DNA of 64,000 bases from Lactobacillus sp. PV034 (GCF_014522305.1 NZ_CP041982.1:997001-1061000); one strand, 5' to 3'. Numbered from the stretch's first letter, positions 27,704 to 37,387 are shown. Program-made: numbers and translations. The notes: generated by a model from the letters alone, not told the origin.

Positions 27704-29005
27704 TTAATTTCTTTTCTTTTTATCAACAAAACCTAATGCTAGACTTGCTGCTAAGAAGATAGAACCTAATAATACACCAGCCACTGACTTGCTTCCAGTT
27801 TGTGGAAGGGTCTCTTCATCTTTTTCATTATTTGAATTTGATGAAGAATCCATTGCAACCAAGTTTGAAGATTTTGCTGGGGTATCTTCGATAAATGAAC
27901 TTGCATCATGCTTATGAGTAGCATGAATGCCTGCAGTTTCAGTTTTTGGCGTTTCTGAGTTTGAAACTACTGGATCTGGAAGATCTGAAACTGGAGTAGT
28001 TGGTTCATTTGGAGTTGGATTTGGTTGAGGTGTTGGTTGTGGATTTGGATCAACTGTTGAAGGTTGAACAGGATCTGAAGGTTCAGGAGTAGCTTTAGTT
28101 ACATAAACTACAATTGGCTTCATGTCACTAGTTACTGTTACTTCTGGTAACTTATCAACTGGTGTATAACCTTCTGGAACGTTAAATTCTACCTTTTCGC
28201 CGGGTTCTTGTTCCCTTACATCAGTCTTAACTACTTTACCATCTTTAGTCTCGTAGATTACTACACTAGCCACTTTGGCTGCTGGAGTATCTGTTGGTGG
28301 TACTGTATCGGTTTGCTTCTTAGCTACAATAACGGTAATTGGAGACATGTCGCTACTTACTGTTACTTCTGGTAACTTATCTACTGGCACGTAACCTTCT
28401 GGTACGTTAAATTCTACCTTTTCTCCAGGTTTTTGTTCTTTAATATCAGTCTTAATTACCTTACCATCTTTAGTTTTGTAAATTACTACACTAGCTACCT
28501 TATTGTTTGCAACTGTTTCAGGAGTACCAGTGGCGGTTTCCTTCTTAACCACGATAACCTTAATTGGACTCATGTCCCTATTTACTGTTACTTCTGGTAA
28601 CTTATCTACTGGCACATAGTCTTCTGGTACGTTGAACTCTACCTTTTCTCCTGGATTTTGTTCCTTAATATCAGTCTTAATTACCTTACCATCTTCAGTT
28701 TGGTAGATTACTACACTAGCTACCTTATTATTTGCAACTGTTTCAGGCGTACCAGTGGCGGTTTCCTTTTTAATCACAAGAACATTAATTGGTGCTGGAT
28801 CATCTGCGCCAAATGTTACTTGCGTTGGATACTTACCACTAATTACCCAACCTTCTGGAACGTTCTTTTCAATATTAGTAGCTATAGTTTCACCGGTCTT
28901 ACCAGTTACAGTGTAACCATTGCCAACCTTATTACCAGCTTTATCAACATAGTTGATTACTTGATCATGAGTATTAGCAGTGTAAGTTACAGTTACCTCA
29001 GCATT
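27704..29005 (-). pseudogene. C-terminal part of an LPQTG mucin-binding-like adhesin, cut off by an in-frame stop
   Basis: This segment continues in the same frame as the gene at 29006-30685 after a single TAA (29006-29008). It encodes the end of a MucBP/Mub-B2-like unit (NAEVTVTYTANTHDQVINYV onward), three tandem 79-aa beta repeats opening with VASVVIYQTEDGK, a Pro-rich spacer, then LPQTG, a hydrophobic helix and KKKRN. It has no plausible start with a ribosome site: an ATG-like site near 28777 lies mid-repeat. Unless the stop is read through, the sortase anchor is lost. The sequence has not visibly decayed otherwise, so the stop looks recent. Confidence 0.8.
28104..28777 (-). repeat. Three tandem 237-bp repeats in the adhesin
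   Basis: Tandem units spaced 237 bp (79 aa). Landmarks are the repeated GGTAACTTAT-type blocks near 28147, 28384 and 28621. Units 2 and 3 are nearly identical, which suggests recent expansion by unequal recombination. Confidence 0.8.
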
Positions 29006-30685
29006 TTAATCATTTAAGTTTACATCTTTAGGAGCAATCTTAGTTACATCTGGAGTATAACCAGCTACTTTTGGAACCCCAAACTCATCCCAAGTATTTT
29101 TATCTGACTTCCAAGCAATTGGTTCATCGACATAAGTTTGTTCACCACTTTGAGTATAAGTTACATCTTGTGTAACTGAATCCGGATTTTTTGGTAAACC
29201 AGTAAAACTAATTGTTCTTGTAATAGTCTTTGAATTATTTAAAGGAATTGGATTTACCTTAAATAAGATCAAATTACCAGTAGTGTCATTATAAGTAAAA
29301 GCACCGAATGTATAACCAGCTTGTTGAGTATTTGGTGCTACTGTCCACTTAAAGGAATCCTTGAATGCTTGAACATTATCAGGTGCATTATCTGATTTCA
29401 AATATTGGTCTAAGTTGGTTACATAGTCTAATGGAGAGCCAACTTTTTCACCAAGCTTGACAGGGTTATCTGACTTAATCAATAAAGTACCATTGCCATA
29501 ATCTGGTAAAGTTGCAATTTCTTTTAAAGAAACGTTATCAGGGGCAGTATCTGGTTCTTGGGGATCTCTTACTGCACTTATGCTATCCAAAATAATTGGC
29601 TTTTGTCCTGGAATAGTTACACTAATGCTTGGATCATTAGTTGGTTCAAGATTTGTATAATTACCAGCTTCATTTTTAGTGAAATCATACTTTGGTGCTA
29701 CTTTCCATTCAATCTTAGTTCCAACTGGTAAAGCACCTAAATTTCCAATGTAACTTGCTGGATCTGGAGATTCATTAACGTTATCAATATTATTTTCACC
29801 ATTTGCATAAGTGAAATATGGAGTATCCGTAAGAGTTGGAGTAGTTGAAGTAGGATGAACAAATAAAGTTGCTACTTTGTTCTTGGTACCAAAATTGGTA
29901 ATGTCACCTGGGAAGTATGAGCCTTCATCCATTTCAAAACCGAGGGATTGAAGCATACTAGTAATATCTTCAGAAACAGAATCACTATTTGGAATAGGGG
30001 TTTCTTCATCGTCATTCTTCGCCTTAGCTCCGACCCATTCATAGTGAGCCACTAAAGAATTATTATTACTGTTAATAATATTTAAAGTATTTTGAACTTG
30101 ACCTGCACTAACTTCTTGTTCAGCTTTTCTAACTAAAACTGGTACATTAACAGTGACATTCTTTGATGGATATACGTCTTCACCTTGATCATTAGTTGTA
30201 GGATCGGCATCGTAATTTGGATAGCTTAAATTTGCGATACCAGAAGTATTACCAATCTTTGAAACATCTGGTTTTTGTTTCCAAGTTAAACGAGTACTTG
30301 GATCTTCAGTATCAATTTGAGCTTGTTCTAATTGATCTGGTGTAAATAATGAATTAATATCCAAAGTAGGTAGTTGACCTTGAGTAGTATATACTGGAGC
30401 ACTAGTGATAGTTTGTTCAGTAGCATCTTGAGAAGTCTTTTTAGGAGTCTCGTTCGTTTCATTTGAAGCTTTTGAAGCTAAAGTAGGGTCTGTTACTGCG
30501 TCCTTATTTAAATCAGGGGTATCATTTGTAACTTCACTAACTTCATCTGCTGACTTAACTTCAGCCAATACATCGTTACTTCTTAAACCTAAGTAAACGC
30601 TAGTAGAAATAAGTACTGAAGCGGCTCCAATACTTAATTTTCTAATTGCAAAACGAGCATTTTTATCCAACATTTGTTTTTTCAT
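29006..30685 (-). CDS. YSIRK-signal mucin-binding-like surface protein, N-terminal part
   Basis: 559 aa from ATG 30683-30685, with AAGGAGAAAAGA before it (the frame is open to 30733). The signal peptide contains FAIRKLSIGAASVLIS near residue 12, a YSIRK-G/S variant that targets export to the septum for sortase-anchored proteins. A low-complexity N-region rich in Asp, Thr and Glu follows, then beta domains; ITRTISFTGLPKNP and WDEFGVPKVAGYTPDVTKI near the end are Mub-B2/MucBP-like. It ends at the TAA at 29006-29008, 76 codons before the next available Met. As written it would be secreted without an LPxTG anchor. Confidence 0.75.
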   Translation of the reverse strand: MKKQMLDKNARFAIRKLSIGAASVLISTSVYLGLRSNDVLAEVKSADEVSEVTNDTPDLNKDAVTDPTLASKASNETNETPKKTSQDATEQTITSAPVYTTQGQLPTLDINSLFTPDQLEQAQIDTEDPSTRLTWKQKPDVSKIGNTSGIANLSYPNYDADPTTNDQGEDVYPSKNVTVNVPVLVRKAEQEVSAGQVQNTLNIINSNNNSLVAHYEWVGAKAKNDDEETPIPNSDSVSEDITSMLQSLGFEMDEGSYFPGDITNFGTKNKVATLFVHPTSTTPTLTDTPYFTYANGENNIDNVNESPDPASYIGNLGALPVGTKIEWKVAPKYDFTKNEAGNYTNLEPTNDPSISVTIPGQKPIILDSISAVRDPQEPDTAPDNVSLKEIATLPDYGNGTLLIKSDNPVKLGEKVGSPLDYVTNLDQYLKSDNAPDNVQAFKDSFKWTVAPNTQQAGYTFGAFTYNDTTGNLILFKVNPIPLNNSKTITRTISFTGLPKNPDSVTQDVTYTQSGEQTYVDEPIAWKSDKNTWDEFGVPKVAGYTPDVTKIAPKDVNLND

Positions 30686-30840
30686 TCTTTTCTCCTTGTT
30701 GTTTTTCCTAATACATATTATATTATATGCCACTTTGTTATTATTTCAATGATAAATATCTTATAAATTCATAACACTAAGCATATTCTTATGTGTAGCT
30801 ATTTTTAGCAGATGTGTTATTTAATTACATTAAAAAAATA

Positions 30841-30870
30841 AAAAATACGCTGTTTTAACAGCGTATTTTC
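30841..30870 (-). terminator. Terminator of the GT-C paralogue at 30855
   Basis: Stem AAAATACGCTGTT/AACAGCGTATTTT; the gene's stop codon lies in the stem. Confidence 0.8.
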
Positions 30871-32501
30871 CAATTATATAATCCAATTATGATTACAAAA
30901 ATCCAACTCAAGCTAACAATCCATAATAATGGTTTCCACCACTTAGGTGCAATAAAACTTAGAACAGCTTCATTATTGCCTTTTACTTGACGAATAGTTG
31001 GTACCCCAATTTCATTTTTATGCGGATGTTTAACCACCTGGTTATTCACAACTAAGTGCGAATCACGGTACATAACAATTGGTAACTTGACTTTTGAAGC
31101 TTGGGGACTGGTCCATTTAATTTCTAATTGCCCACCTGGCAAAACTTCGTGTTCAAAACGATACTGCCGTTTGATTACATCTCGCTCATAAATTGCCGCC
31201 TTTTTGGTTCCAGATACATTCTTAACCTGGGGTAAGTAATCAGGTGCAGGGATATTATAATAATAAAAAATATTGCTATTATTACTTGCACGAGCCTGGT
31301 TTTGCATTGGCATAGTATATTTTATTGAATTTTTTGTATAAAAATTGTTTACTGTCAGCTTACTATTAAACCCAGCTAATAACATCACAATTAGAAAAGC
31401 ACACCAATTTCCAACATCATTATGGTCTCTTTGAGCCATAAATTTGATTGTAAGTCCTACCCCCAATAATATTAAGGGTACGGCTTCAATCATTAATCTT
31501 CTTGGAACTTGAAAGGTACTTTTTAAGACTGGGTAGGCAGTTTGAATTGCATTCCAAGGCAATAAATTAGTACTTACCACTAAGAAGATCGCTCCAGTTA
31601 AAGTAACAATATCATTAAGCAGTGATTCTCTGAAATGGAATAAGACATAAATAATTTGAAAAATTGCTAGTCCCCAGAATAACTCACTCATATTAGCCCA
31701 ACCAACTGCAGAAATAGCCATGTTAGTCTCTATTGGATTAGCAATGACATCATGAAGATGGAAATAAAGCAAGGCTCCCCATACATTAGCAGTTAATACT
31801 AGCGTTAATCCAATTGCCCCAAAAAAGTTATAAATCATACTTTTCTTATTTTCGGTATGACAAAAACCCGCGATTGCAAACGGAATTAGCATAATAGTAA
31901 AAAGTACAGTACTCATGAGATGAATTTGAGCCACAATGCTCATAGTTAGCCCTAGTTGAAGCCAGCTAATGGGTTTTTTCCAGTTTTGAATCATCCTAAT
32001 GGCTACCAATAATACATAAGGTAACATCATGGCACTAATTGAACCAAAAGTAGCACCTTGATTCCACCAAGATATTAGCCCTAAATAAACTAAACTAATT
32101 AAAGTATCAACTAGTAAGTTATTATTAACTTTCTTCATAAGCTGATACATTCCGCTTGCTGCTAGAAAACCAATTAAAAAGCCAGTTAAAATTTGAAACT
32201 TAAACCAGGTTCCACTAATTAACAGTAGAAGCCCCATAATATACGCAAACATTGGACCATAAACTGCGTTTACGATTCTACCCGATTGGTCAAAGCCCCA
32301 GTTCATCTGAAAATAACTAAAATTATGAGTTCTTATTTGTTGAGCTGCATCAAAAATTCTTGTGAAATGAAAATATCCGTCCCCCACAATAATTGTCACA
32401 TGATGGCACAATTCTGACTTCATAACTAAAACAATAACAAGGGCAAAAACTAAATATGGTAGCCAATAAAGTAATTCTTGATAATTCTTTTTATTTTCCA
32501 T
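30855..32501 (-). CDS. GT-C-like membrane protein (PTPS-related), orphan paralogue
   Basis: 548 aa, about twelve helices. VGDGYFHFTRIFDAAQQI near residue 38 carries the D-x-x-F-H-x-x-R motif and QSGRIVNAVYGPMFAY near 72 repeats the cassette GT-C pattern. The external C-terminal domain (about 395-510) and final helix (WWKPLLWIVSLSWIFVIII) are intact. Closest by eye to the copies at 19292 and 23294; the fourth, at 7545, is more distant. Sits alone between the adhesin and the PfkB-like gene. Role in surface polymer decoration is inferred from the family. Confidence 0.7.
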   Translation of the reverse strand: MENKKNYQELLYWLPYLVFALVIVLVMKSELCHHVTIIVGDGYFHFTRIFDAAQQIRTHNFSYFQMNWGFDQSGRIVNAVYGPMFAYIMGLLLLISGTWFKFQILTGFLIGFLAASGMYQLMKKVNNNLLVDTLISLVYLGLISWWNQGATFGSISAMMLPYVLLVAIRMIQNWKKPISWLQLGLTMSIVAQIHLMSTVLFTIMLIPFAIAGFCHTENKKSMIYNFFGAIGLTLVLTANVWGALLYFHLHDVIANPIETNMAISAVGWANMSELFWGLAIFQIIYVLFHFRESLLNDIVTLTGAIFLVVSTNLLPWNAIQTAYPVLKSTFQVPRRLMIEAVPLILLGVGLTIKFMAQRDHNDVGNWCAFLIVMLLAGFNSKLTVNNFYTKNSIKYTMPMQNQARASNNSNIFYYYNIPAPDYLPQVKNVSGTKKAAIYERDVIKRQYRFEHEVLPGGQLEIKWTSPQASKVKLPIVMYRDSHLVVNNQVVKHPHKNEIGVPTIRQVKGNNEAVLSFIAPKWWKPLLWIVSLSWIFVIIIGLYNWKIRC

Positions 32502-32555
32502 GCATTACATCCTAATTAAAATATTCTTTTATATTTTAACAAAAAAAGCTGAATT

Positions 32556-33350
32556 TTATTTAGCTTCTTCAAAAGTTATTTTCTCTGCCATAATTAATTT
32601 TTGTAATTCTGCAACTTCTTTAAAGTCAGTTAAGTCATCTTTACGTGCAGTATCACTAGCAGCTGCAATGCTATCAGCCAGATTACGAACGGGCACATGA
32701 TTTTTGAGCATTCCCGCTAAGAATGTCGCCAAAATTGTTGCTCCCGTTCCTTGGTTATTCTTAAATTCAATTTCTGGAGCAGCTGCAAGATAAGCATGCA
32801 TTAAGTTAACAATTGCCGCACCATCTTTTCCCAAAGATAATAAAACATGATCAGCACCTTGCACTACCATATCATGAGCTAGTTCAATTTCATCTTTAAT
32901 ACTCAAAGTTTCGTCTTGTTTACCATACCAAGCCTTAAGTTCAGTTCTATTTGGCTTAACAAGTAAAGGATGTAAAGGTAAAATATCCAACACTCTTGCA
33001 TACGGCACATCTACAACAGTATGAACCATATTCTTTGCCGCAACAGTGGCCAAATCTATTAAAAAATCTGGGTCTATTCCAACAAATTTTCCTGCTACTA
33101 CAAGAATATCGCCCATTTTCAAATTATCTTTTAAATAATCTAATAATTCTTGCTGTCCTATTGTCGTATTTTTTTCTTCAATAAATTTAGATTCAATCTT
33201 AGCCTGTTTCAAAGCTTGTTTTGCTTTCTGAGCATCTATTGAAATACCAGTTACTATCGAGTCAAGATTCAATTTTTTCAAGACAAGAGCTATCTGGGTA
33301 CCCTCACCTATTTGCTCTTTATTTGCATCTAGATTAGCTATATATATCAT
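32556..33350 (-). CDS. PfkB-family carbohydrate kinase-like protein, probably inactive
   Basis: 264 aa, shorter than 1-phosphofructokinase/tagatose kinase (about 305 aa). PfkB features are LLVKPNRTELKAWYG near residue 137, LLSLGKDGAAIV near 180 and a C-terminal GTGA..F helix (QGTGATILATFLAG near 208). The catalytic block normally reads GAGDS, with Asp as the base; here it reads GTGAT, so the Asp is missing. The N-terminus also starts later, without the usual TLNPAID sugar-binding strand. Probably a degenerate or regulatory homologue of FruK. RBS is weak. No PTS gene is adjacent. Confidence 0.7.
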   Translation of the reverse strand: MIYIANLDANKEQIGEGTQIALVLKKLNLDSIVTGISIDAQKAKQALKQAKIESKFIEEKNTTIGQQELLDYLKDNLKMGDILVVAGKFVGIDPDFLIDLATVAAKNMVHTVVDVPYARVLDILPLHPLLVKPNRTELKAWYGKQDETLSIKDEIELAHDMVVQGADHVLLSLGKDGAAIVNLMHAYLAAAPEIEFKNNQGTGATILATFLAGMLKNHVPVRNLADSIAAASDTARKDDLTDFKEVAELQKLIMAEKITFEEAK

Positions 33351-33373
33351 TTCTGTGCACCTAATTTTCTATT

Positions 33374-33411
33374 AAAAAAGCACTCCTTCTTAATGAAGTA
33401 GTGCTTTTAAT
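33374..33411 (-). terminator. Terminator after the GH25 lysozyme gene
   Basis: Stem AAAAGCACTCCTTC/GAAGTAGTGCTTTT with TTAAT loop, one mismatch. Confidence 0.75.
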
Positions 33412-33419
33412 TATTTTCT

Positions 33420-34991
33420 TTAGTCAACTACAAAGTATGAACCATCAATCCATTGGTTACCACCTAAATTGTACCAAGTCTTACCATTAACAGTTACCTT
33501 ATTGTAGAACTTCCATCTAGTACCATGTGGTAAGCGACGGCCTGACCAATGTGCATCACTACCATAACCAATCCATAAGTTAATACCATATCCAGGTACA
33601 TAATTAATATGTCCAACACCTGAAGTAGCATTACTGTTTGAACTAGTCTTGTTAGAACTTGAATTATTTGAAGTAGTAGTTGAATTTACAACTGGAATTG
33701 AACTTAAACCAGTTACGTATAAACTCTTACCATCGATCCATTGGTTAGTACCTACACGATACCACCATGAGCCGTTTACTTGTTGTCTACCTGTTACCTT
33801 CCAGCTTGAGCCAGTACCTAAGTTTTGGCCGGTTGTTGCACCATTTGGTGTCTTGTGGACTGCAACGCTGCCTGAAACAACTTTTGCTACTGGGCTACCT
33901 GCGTTATTAGTACCTGCTTTAACGGTACTATTAGCACTAGAATTATTTGCCGCAGCTTGAATAACTGGGATTGAACTTAAACCAGTTACGTATAAGCTCT
34001 TGCCGTCAATCCATTGGTTAGAACCAACTTTGTACCACCATGAACCGTTAACTTGTTGTCTACCGGTTACTTGCCATCTTGAGCCAGCACCTAAAGTTTG
34101 GCCGGTTGTTGCACCATTTGGTGTCTTGTGGACCGCAACACTACCTGAAACAACTTGAGCTACTGGGCTGCCTGAATTACTTGTTCCAACTTTAACAGTA
34201 GGAGTAGCTGGCTTAGATGCTGGAGCTTGAGAAGCAGTACTGTTGTATGAAAGTGGTAGTAATGAAATATTACCATCTACATATAAACCTCTCCAGTTAT
34301 CAGTAAATTGCCAAATAGCAATTCCGTCCATTGATGGGAAGTAATTGAAGTCCGGTGTATCAATTCGACCCATAGTAGCGTATGAAGCTACCCATAAAGA
34401 ATTAGGATACTTAGCTAAAATAGTGTTGGTATTAATATTATTCTTTAATAAATAAGCACCTGAATAAAGCATTGGTTGATAACCAGAAGCTTTAATAGTG
34501 TCCATAAAAGCAAGAATAGCATTAGTACTTGAAGTAGCACCACCACTAACATTGTTACCGTCACCAGTTTCCCAGTCACAGACAATGTATGAACCCTTTG
34601 GTAAGCCATATGCTTGCGCTGAACTTACAGCATAACGAGCTTCTGCTTGCGCTGCTGAAGCATTGTTACCAAAAATAGCAAAGTGATATGCCATTGGTAA
34701 CATGTTATTTGCCTTAGCACTAGCAATTTGACCAGAAGCATTAGGATTGCGGTAACTAGTACCTTCTGAAACCTTAACAATCGCAAATTGTGCTCCTGCT
34801 TGGGCATGAGCAGATAAATTAGTTCCTTGGAAACTTGAGACATCTACTCCATATGAACGTGATGCAGCATAATTAGTAGCCGCCTTAACAACTGACTTAG
34901 GTGAATGATTATTTACATTAGCTGCAACACTCACACCAGCTAAGGCAGAACTACAAGCTAAAACTCCTAATAATTTCTTTGAAAAACGCAT
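33420..34991 (-). CDS. GH25 muramidase with SH3-like repeats and SLAP anchor
   Basis: Exported wall hydrolase of 523 aa. Start ATG 34989-34991 (MRFSKKLLGVLACSSALAGVS) with GGAGG 5 nt upstream. Signal peptide to about residue 27, then the GH25 barrel: YGVDVSSFQG near 44, IVKVSEGTSYRNP near 70, and the acidic pair in VCDWETGDGNN near 140. Two nearly identical 91-aa SH3-like repeats follow (SGSPVAQVVSGSVAVHKTPNG type), then a SLAP domain (INYVPGYGINLWIGYGSDAH..) binding the S-layer-bearing wall. A small overlap of genes is absent: the GH73 gene begins 36 nt upstream, and these two may be co-transcribed. Cleaves the MurNAc-GlcNAc glycan backbone. Confidence 0.85.
   Translation of the reverse strand: MRFSKKLLGVLACSSALAGVSVAANVNNHSPKSVVKAATNYAASRSYGVDVSSFQGTNLSAHAQAGAQFAIVKVSEGTSYRNPNASGQIASAKANNMLPMAYHFAIFGNNASAAQAEARYAVSSAQAYGLPKGSYIVCDWETGDGNNVSGGATSSTNAILAFMDTIKASGYQPMLYSGAYLLKNNINTNTILAKYPNSLWVASYATMGRIDTPDFNYFPSMDGIAIWQFTDNWRGLYVDGNISLLPLSYNSTASQAPASKPATPTVKVGTSNSGSPVAQVVSGSVAVHKTPNGATTGQTLGAGSRWQVTGRQQVNGSWWYKVGSNQWIDGKSLYVTGLSSIPVIQAAANNSSANSTVKAGTNNAGSPVAKVVSGSVAVHKTPNGATTGQNLGTGSSWKVTGRQQVNGSWWYRVGTNQWIDGKSLYVTGLSSIPVVNSTTTSNNSSSNKTSSNSNATSGVGHINYVPGYGINLWIGYGSDAHWSGRRLPHGTRWKFYNKVTVNGKTWYNLGGNQWIDGSYFVVD
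33690..34198 (-). repeat. Two direct repeats (about 236 bp, 273-bp period) in the GH25 gene
   Basis: Copies at about 33690-33925 and 33963-34198, each starting with AACTGGRATTGAACTTAAAC on the plus strand. They encode SH3-like units. Confidence 0.75.
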
Positions 34992-35027
34992 GAATTCCTC
35001 CATAATTTATCTTTTAAAATGCATTTT

Positions 35028-36683
35028 TTATCTTACATAAACATATTGAGCAGCTACCCATTGATTACCACCCAAGTTATACCAAGTTGCACCATATTCT
35101 TCTTTGATTGCAAAGAATCTCCAACTTGTCTTATTAGTTAAATACTTACCTGTTGGTTGACCACCAGGCTGGTTCCAAACTGTTACCGCCTGATCATCAC
35201 GATAATTAATAGTTAAAACACCCCTACTCTTAGTTTGATTAGAACTTAAAGTAGTAGATTTTGTTTTTTCAACTGTGGTTACCTTATCAGCAACAGATTT
35301 TTGGCTATCTAAAGTTACATGGTTGGAATCAATCCACTGGTTAGTACCAACGCGCAACCAGCGATGATTATTAACAGTCGTAATTCCAGTAACTTTCCAG
35401 CGAGTAGTGGTCTTTAAAATTTGTCCCGTTGTCTTTCCTTTTGCTTCGCTTGGAGCATTCCAAACTGGCACACTATTATTCGCTACTGTAGCTACATCAG
35501 TGACATTAGTAACTGTGTACTTAGGTGTAGCTGGAGCAGTTTCATTAAGATGTGAACAATATACATCATTAATCCATTGGTTGGTACCTACTTTATTGTA
35601 GCGGAAACCATCATCAGCAATGACATAACCACTAACCTTCCAGCGAGTACCTTCTTTTAGCACTTGACCAGTTGCAGTACCATTTGGCGTACTACGTACT
35701 TTTAATCCAGCTGAACCAGTACCTGCAACAGTAACAACTTCGCTTACTGGATGAATAGTATATTTATTCTTATCTACTGTATTTTGAGGTGAAGTTGGTT
35801 TTGCAGGATTAGTTGGAGCTTGAGAAGTAGTCTTTCCCATGCCAAAGGCGGTCGCATTAACCCAACCTAAATTAGTTAAAGCATGACTTACACCATTACC
35901 ATAAGTAATGTATTCCGTTACTAAGAGTTGTTGGCCCTTTTTAGCTGTTCCAACTGCACTAGCAACATTAGTATCAACAGGTGCTTTAGTGATAGCTGTA
36001 TCCTGAATAACAGTTTTGGTTTCATTAACCTTTTTAATCACTGGATCATATTGGGTTAAATTATTGGCTTGAATAACTTGGTTAAGCTTAGCAGCATATT
36101 GTGGATCAGTTGCATACTTACCTTGTAATCCTTGAGTAGCTTGCGTACCAGAATTGTTATTTTCTACCCAGGTACCTGAATAAAAACTATTTGAGCCACT
36201 AATTCCATTTCTTAATAAAGCGCCATTATCATTGAATGATTCAGTGTAAGATGGATACTTTCTAAATTGACTAGTAGTATCGTAATAACCATTAGAGCCA
36301 TATTCAGTAGTTCCCATATTAACTGATTGGCCGTTGTAAGAACCTTTAATTCCAAACAAGTTATTATTAGGCTCTTGAGCTAGAGTAGACTGACCCCAAC
36401 CAGATTCAAGTGCAGCTTGAGCAATCATTACAGAAGTATAAGTTCCATAATTAGATGATGCAGTAGTAGCCGCAGGAATCGCCTTATTCAAAAATTGTTG
36501 TTGTGGGGTTTGAGCCTGCGTGGTTTGTTGCGTTTGAGCTGCTTGTGTTGCCTGAGCAGTTGTTGCAGCTTGAACTACGCCTTGAGAAGGGTTTGCCTTC
36601 TTTTCAAGACTGTTGGTAACCGATATACCAGCAGCGGTCAATGCTGCGGCGGTAGCCATACCGGTGAATGTTCTTTTCTTCAT
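35028..36683 (-). CDS. GH73-type N-acetylglucosaminidase with SLAP/SH3-like repeats
   Basis: Exported wall hydrolase of 551 aa. Signal peptide (MKKRTFTGMATAAALTAAG) followed by a Gln/Thr/Ala linker, then the glucosaminidase domain at about 60-215: VMIAQAALESGWGQSTLA near 85 holds the catalytic Glu, NNNLFGIKGSYNGQ near 107 and YPSYTESFNDNG near 143 are family landmarks. A region of TKAPVDTNVA-type and three SH3/SLAP-like units (RWKVSG..NQWINDV, RWKVTG..NQWIDSN, and a final NLGGNQWVAAQYVYV) follows. It cuts the GlcNAc side of the glycan and complements the GH25 enzyme. Good GGAGG RBS. Confidence 0.85.
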   Translation of the reverse strand: MKKRTFTGMATAAALTAAGISVTNSLEKKANPSQGVVQAATTAQATQAAQTQQTTQAQTPQQQFLNKAIPAATTASSNYGTYTSVMIAQAALESGWGQSTLAQEPNNNLFGIKGSYNGQSVNMGTTEYGSNGYYDTTSQFRKYPSYTESFNDNGALLRNGISGSNSFYSGTWVENNNSGTQATQGLQGKYATDPQYAAKLNQVIQANNLTQYDPVIKKVNETKTVIQDTAITKAPVDTNVASAVGTAKKGQQLLVTEYITYGNGVSHALTNLGWVNATAFGMGKTTSQAPTNPAKPTSPQNTVDKNKYTIHPVSEVVTVAGTGSAGLKVRSTPNGTATGQVLKEGTRWKVSGYVIADDGFRYNKVGTNQWINDVYCSHLNETAPATPKYTVTNVTDVATVANNSVPVWNAPSEAKGKTTGQILKTTTRWKVTGITTVNNHRWLRVGTNQWIDSNHVTLDSQKSVADKVTTVEKTKSTTLSSNQTKSRGVLTINYRDDQAVTVWNQPGGQPTGKYLTNKTSWRFFAIKEEYGATWYNLGGNQWVAAQYVYVR

Positions 36684-36811
36684 TTTTTATTTTCCTCCTA
36701 GGACACATACATTACTATTTTAGAGGCATCGCTTAGCTTATACAACCGAACAGACGTTTTGCAATAAAAAAGTAATATAACGATAAATTTTGTAATTTTA
36801 AAACGCTATCA

Positions 36812-36843
36812 ACAAAAAAACTCAGTTAAATAACTGAGTTCTT
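36812..36843 (-). terminator. Terminator of the small SLAP protein
   Basis: Stem AACTCAGTTA/TAACTGAGTT with a short AA loop, adjacent to an A-rich plus-strand run, downstream of its stop. Confidence 0.8.
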
Positions 36844-36847
36844 ACTA

Positions 36848-37360
36848 TTATCTTTTTGATTGACGGTAACCAGCAGCTTGTGCTTCAGCTACAGAATGGA
36901 AATAAATACGGTTAGCGGGACTAATTCTATAAGCTTCTTGTCCAGCTAAGTGGTAAACCTTAGTGCGTTTATTACCTACCAAAGTAACATTATTGCCATG
37001 ACTAGAATGCGTAGTATTCTTCTTGACAGCTTTAGCAACTGACTTAGTAGGAGCTGCAGTTTCAACGTTCGCATAAGTAGCTGGAATCCATTGATGTTCA
37101 TTACCAATGCGATACATTAATCTACCATTGATGTTTGCTTTAGCAAAGACCTTCCACTTACTATTACGTTTTACATATTGATTTTGATATTTACCCTTAC
37201 TATCAAGTAAGTTAACGCCACCTCTACCATTATACTTTACAGTTAAAATACCTGAGACAGGTGTTTCAGTGGCAGCATGAGCAGTATTTGTAGTCAATCC
37301 AATTCCTACTCCTAAGATGGCGATTAATAATGTAAGGAAACTTGCAATTTGCTTTTTCAT
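36848..37360 (-). CDS. Small exported SLAP protein with an Ada-like C-terminal tail
   Basis: 170 aa. Signal peptide ending near TAHA (residue 30), one SLAP domain (VSGILTVKYNGRGGVNLL.. to ..MYRIGNEHQWIPATY), a basic linker, and a tail GNKRTKVYHLAGQEAYRI then YFHSVAEAQAAGYRQSKR. The tail matches the 'Ada-type' sequence VYHxPGC..Y..I.P.N...F.S...A.AAGYRP.KR found at the end of many secreted nucleases and surface proteins, but the metal-binding Cys is Gln here. It may be a stand-alone wall binding module. GGAGG lies 9 nt upstream of the ATG. Confidence 0.7.
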   Translation of the reverse strand: MKKQIASFLTLLIAILGVGIGLTTNTAHAATETPVSGILTVKYNGRGGVNLLDSKGKYQNQYVKRNSKWKVFAKANINGRLMYRIGNEHQWIPATYANVETAAPTKSVAKAVKKNTTHSSHGNNVTLVGNKRTKVYHLAGQEAYRISPANRIYFHSVAEAQAAGYRQSKR

Positions 37361-37387
37361 TTTTCTCCTCCAATGTTAATGATGAGT

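Noticed and set aside
28104..28777. Regular repeats as a possible CRISPR array
   Set aside because: The 237-bp period is in frame with the adhesin protein; there are no short spacers.
33690..34198. Direct repeats as a mobile element
   Set aside because: They encode SH3-like modules in the lysozyme, with no transposase or target duplications.
34625..34843. 72-aa minus-strand ORF inside the lysozyme gene
   Set aside because: Alternate frame of the GH25 catalytic region, which has clear family motifs.
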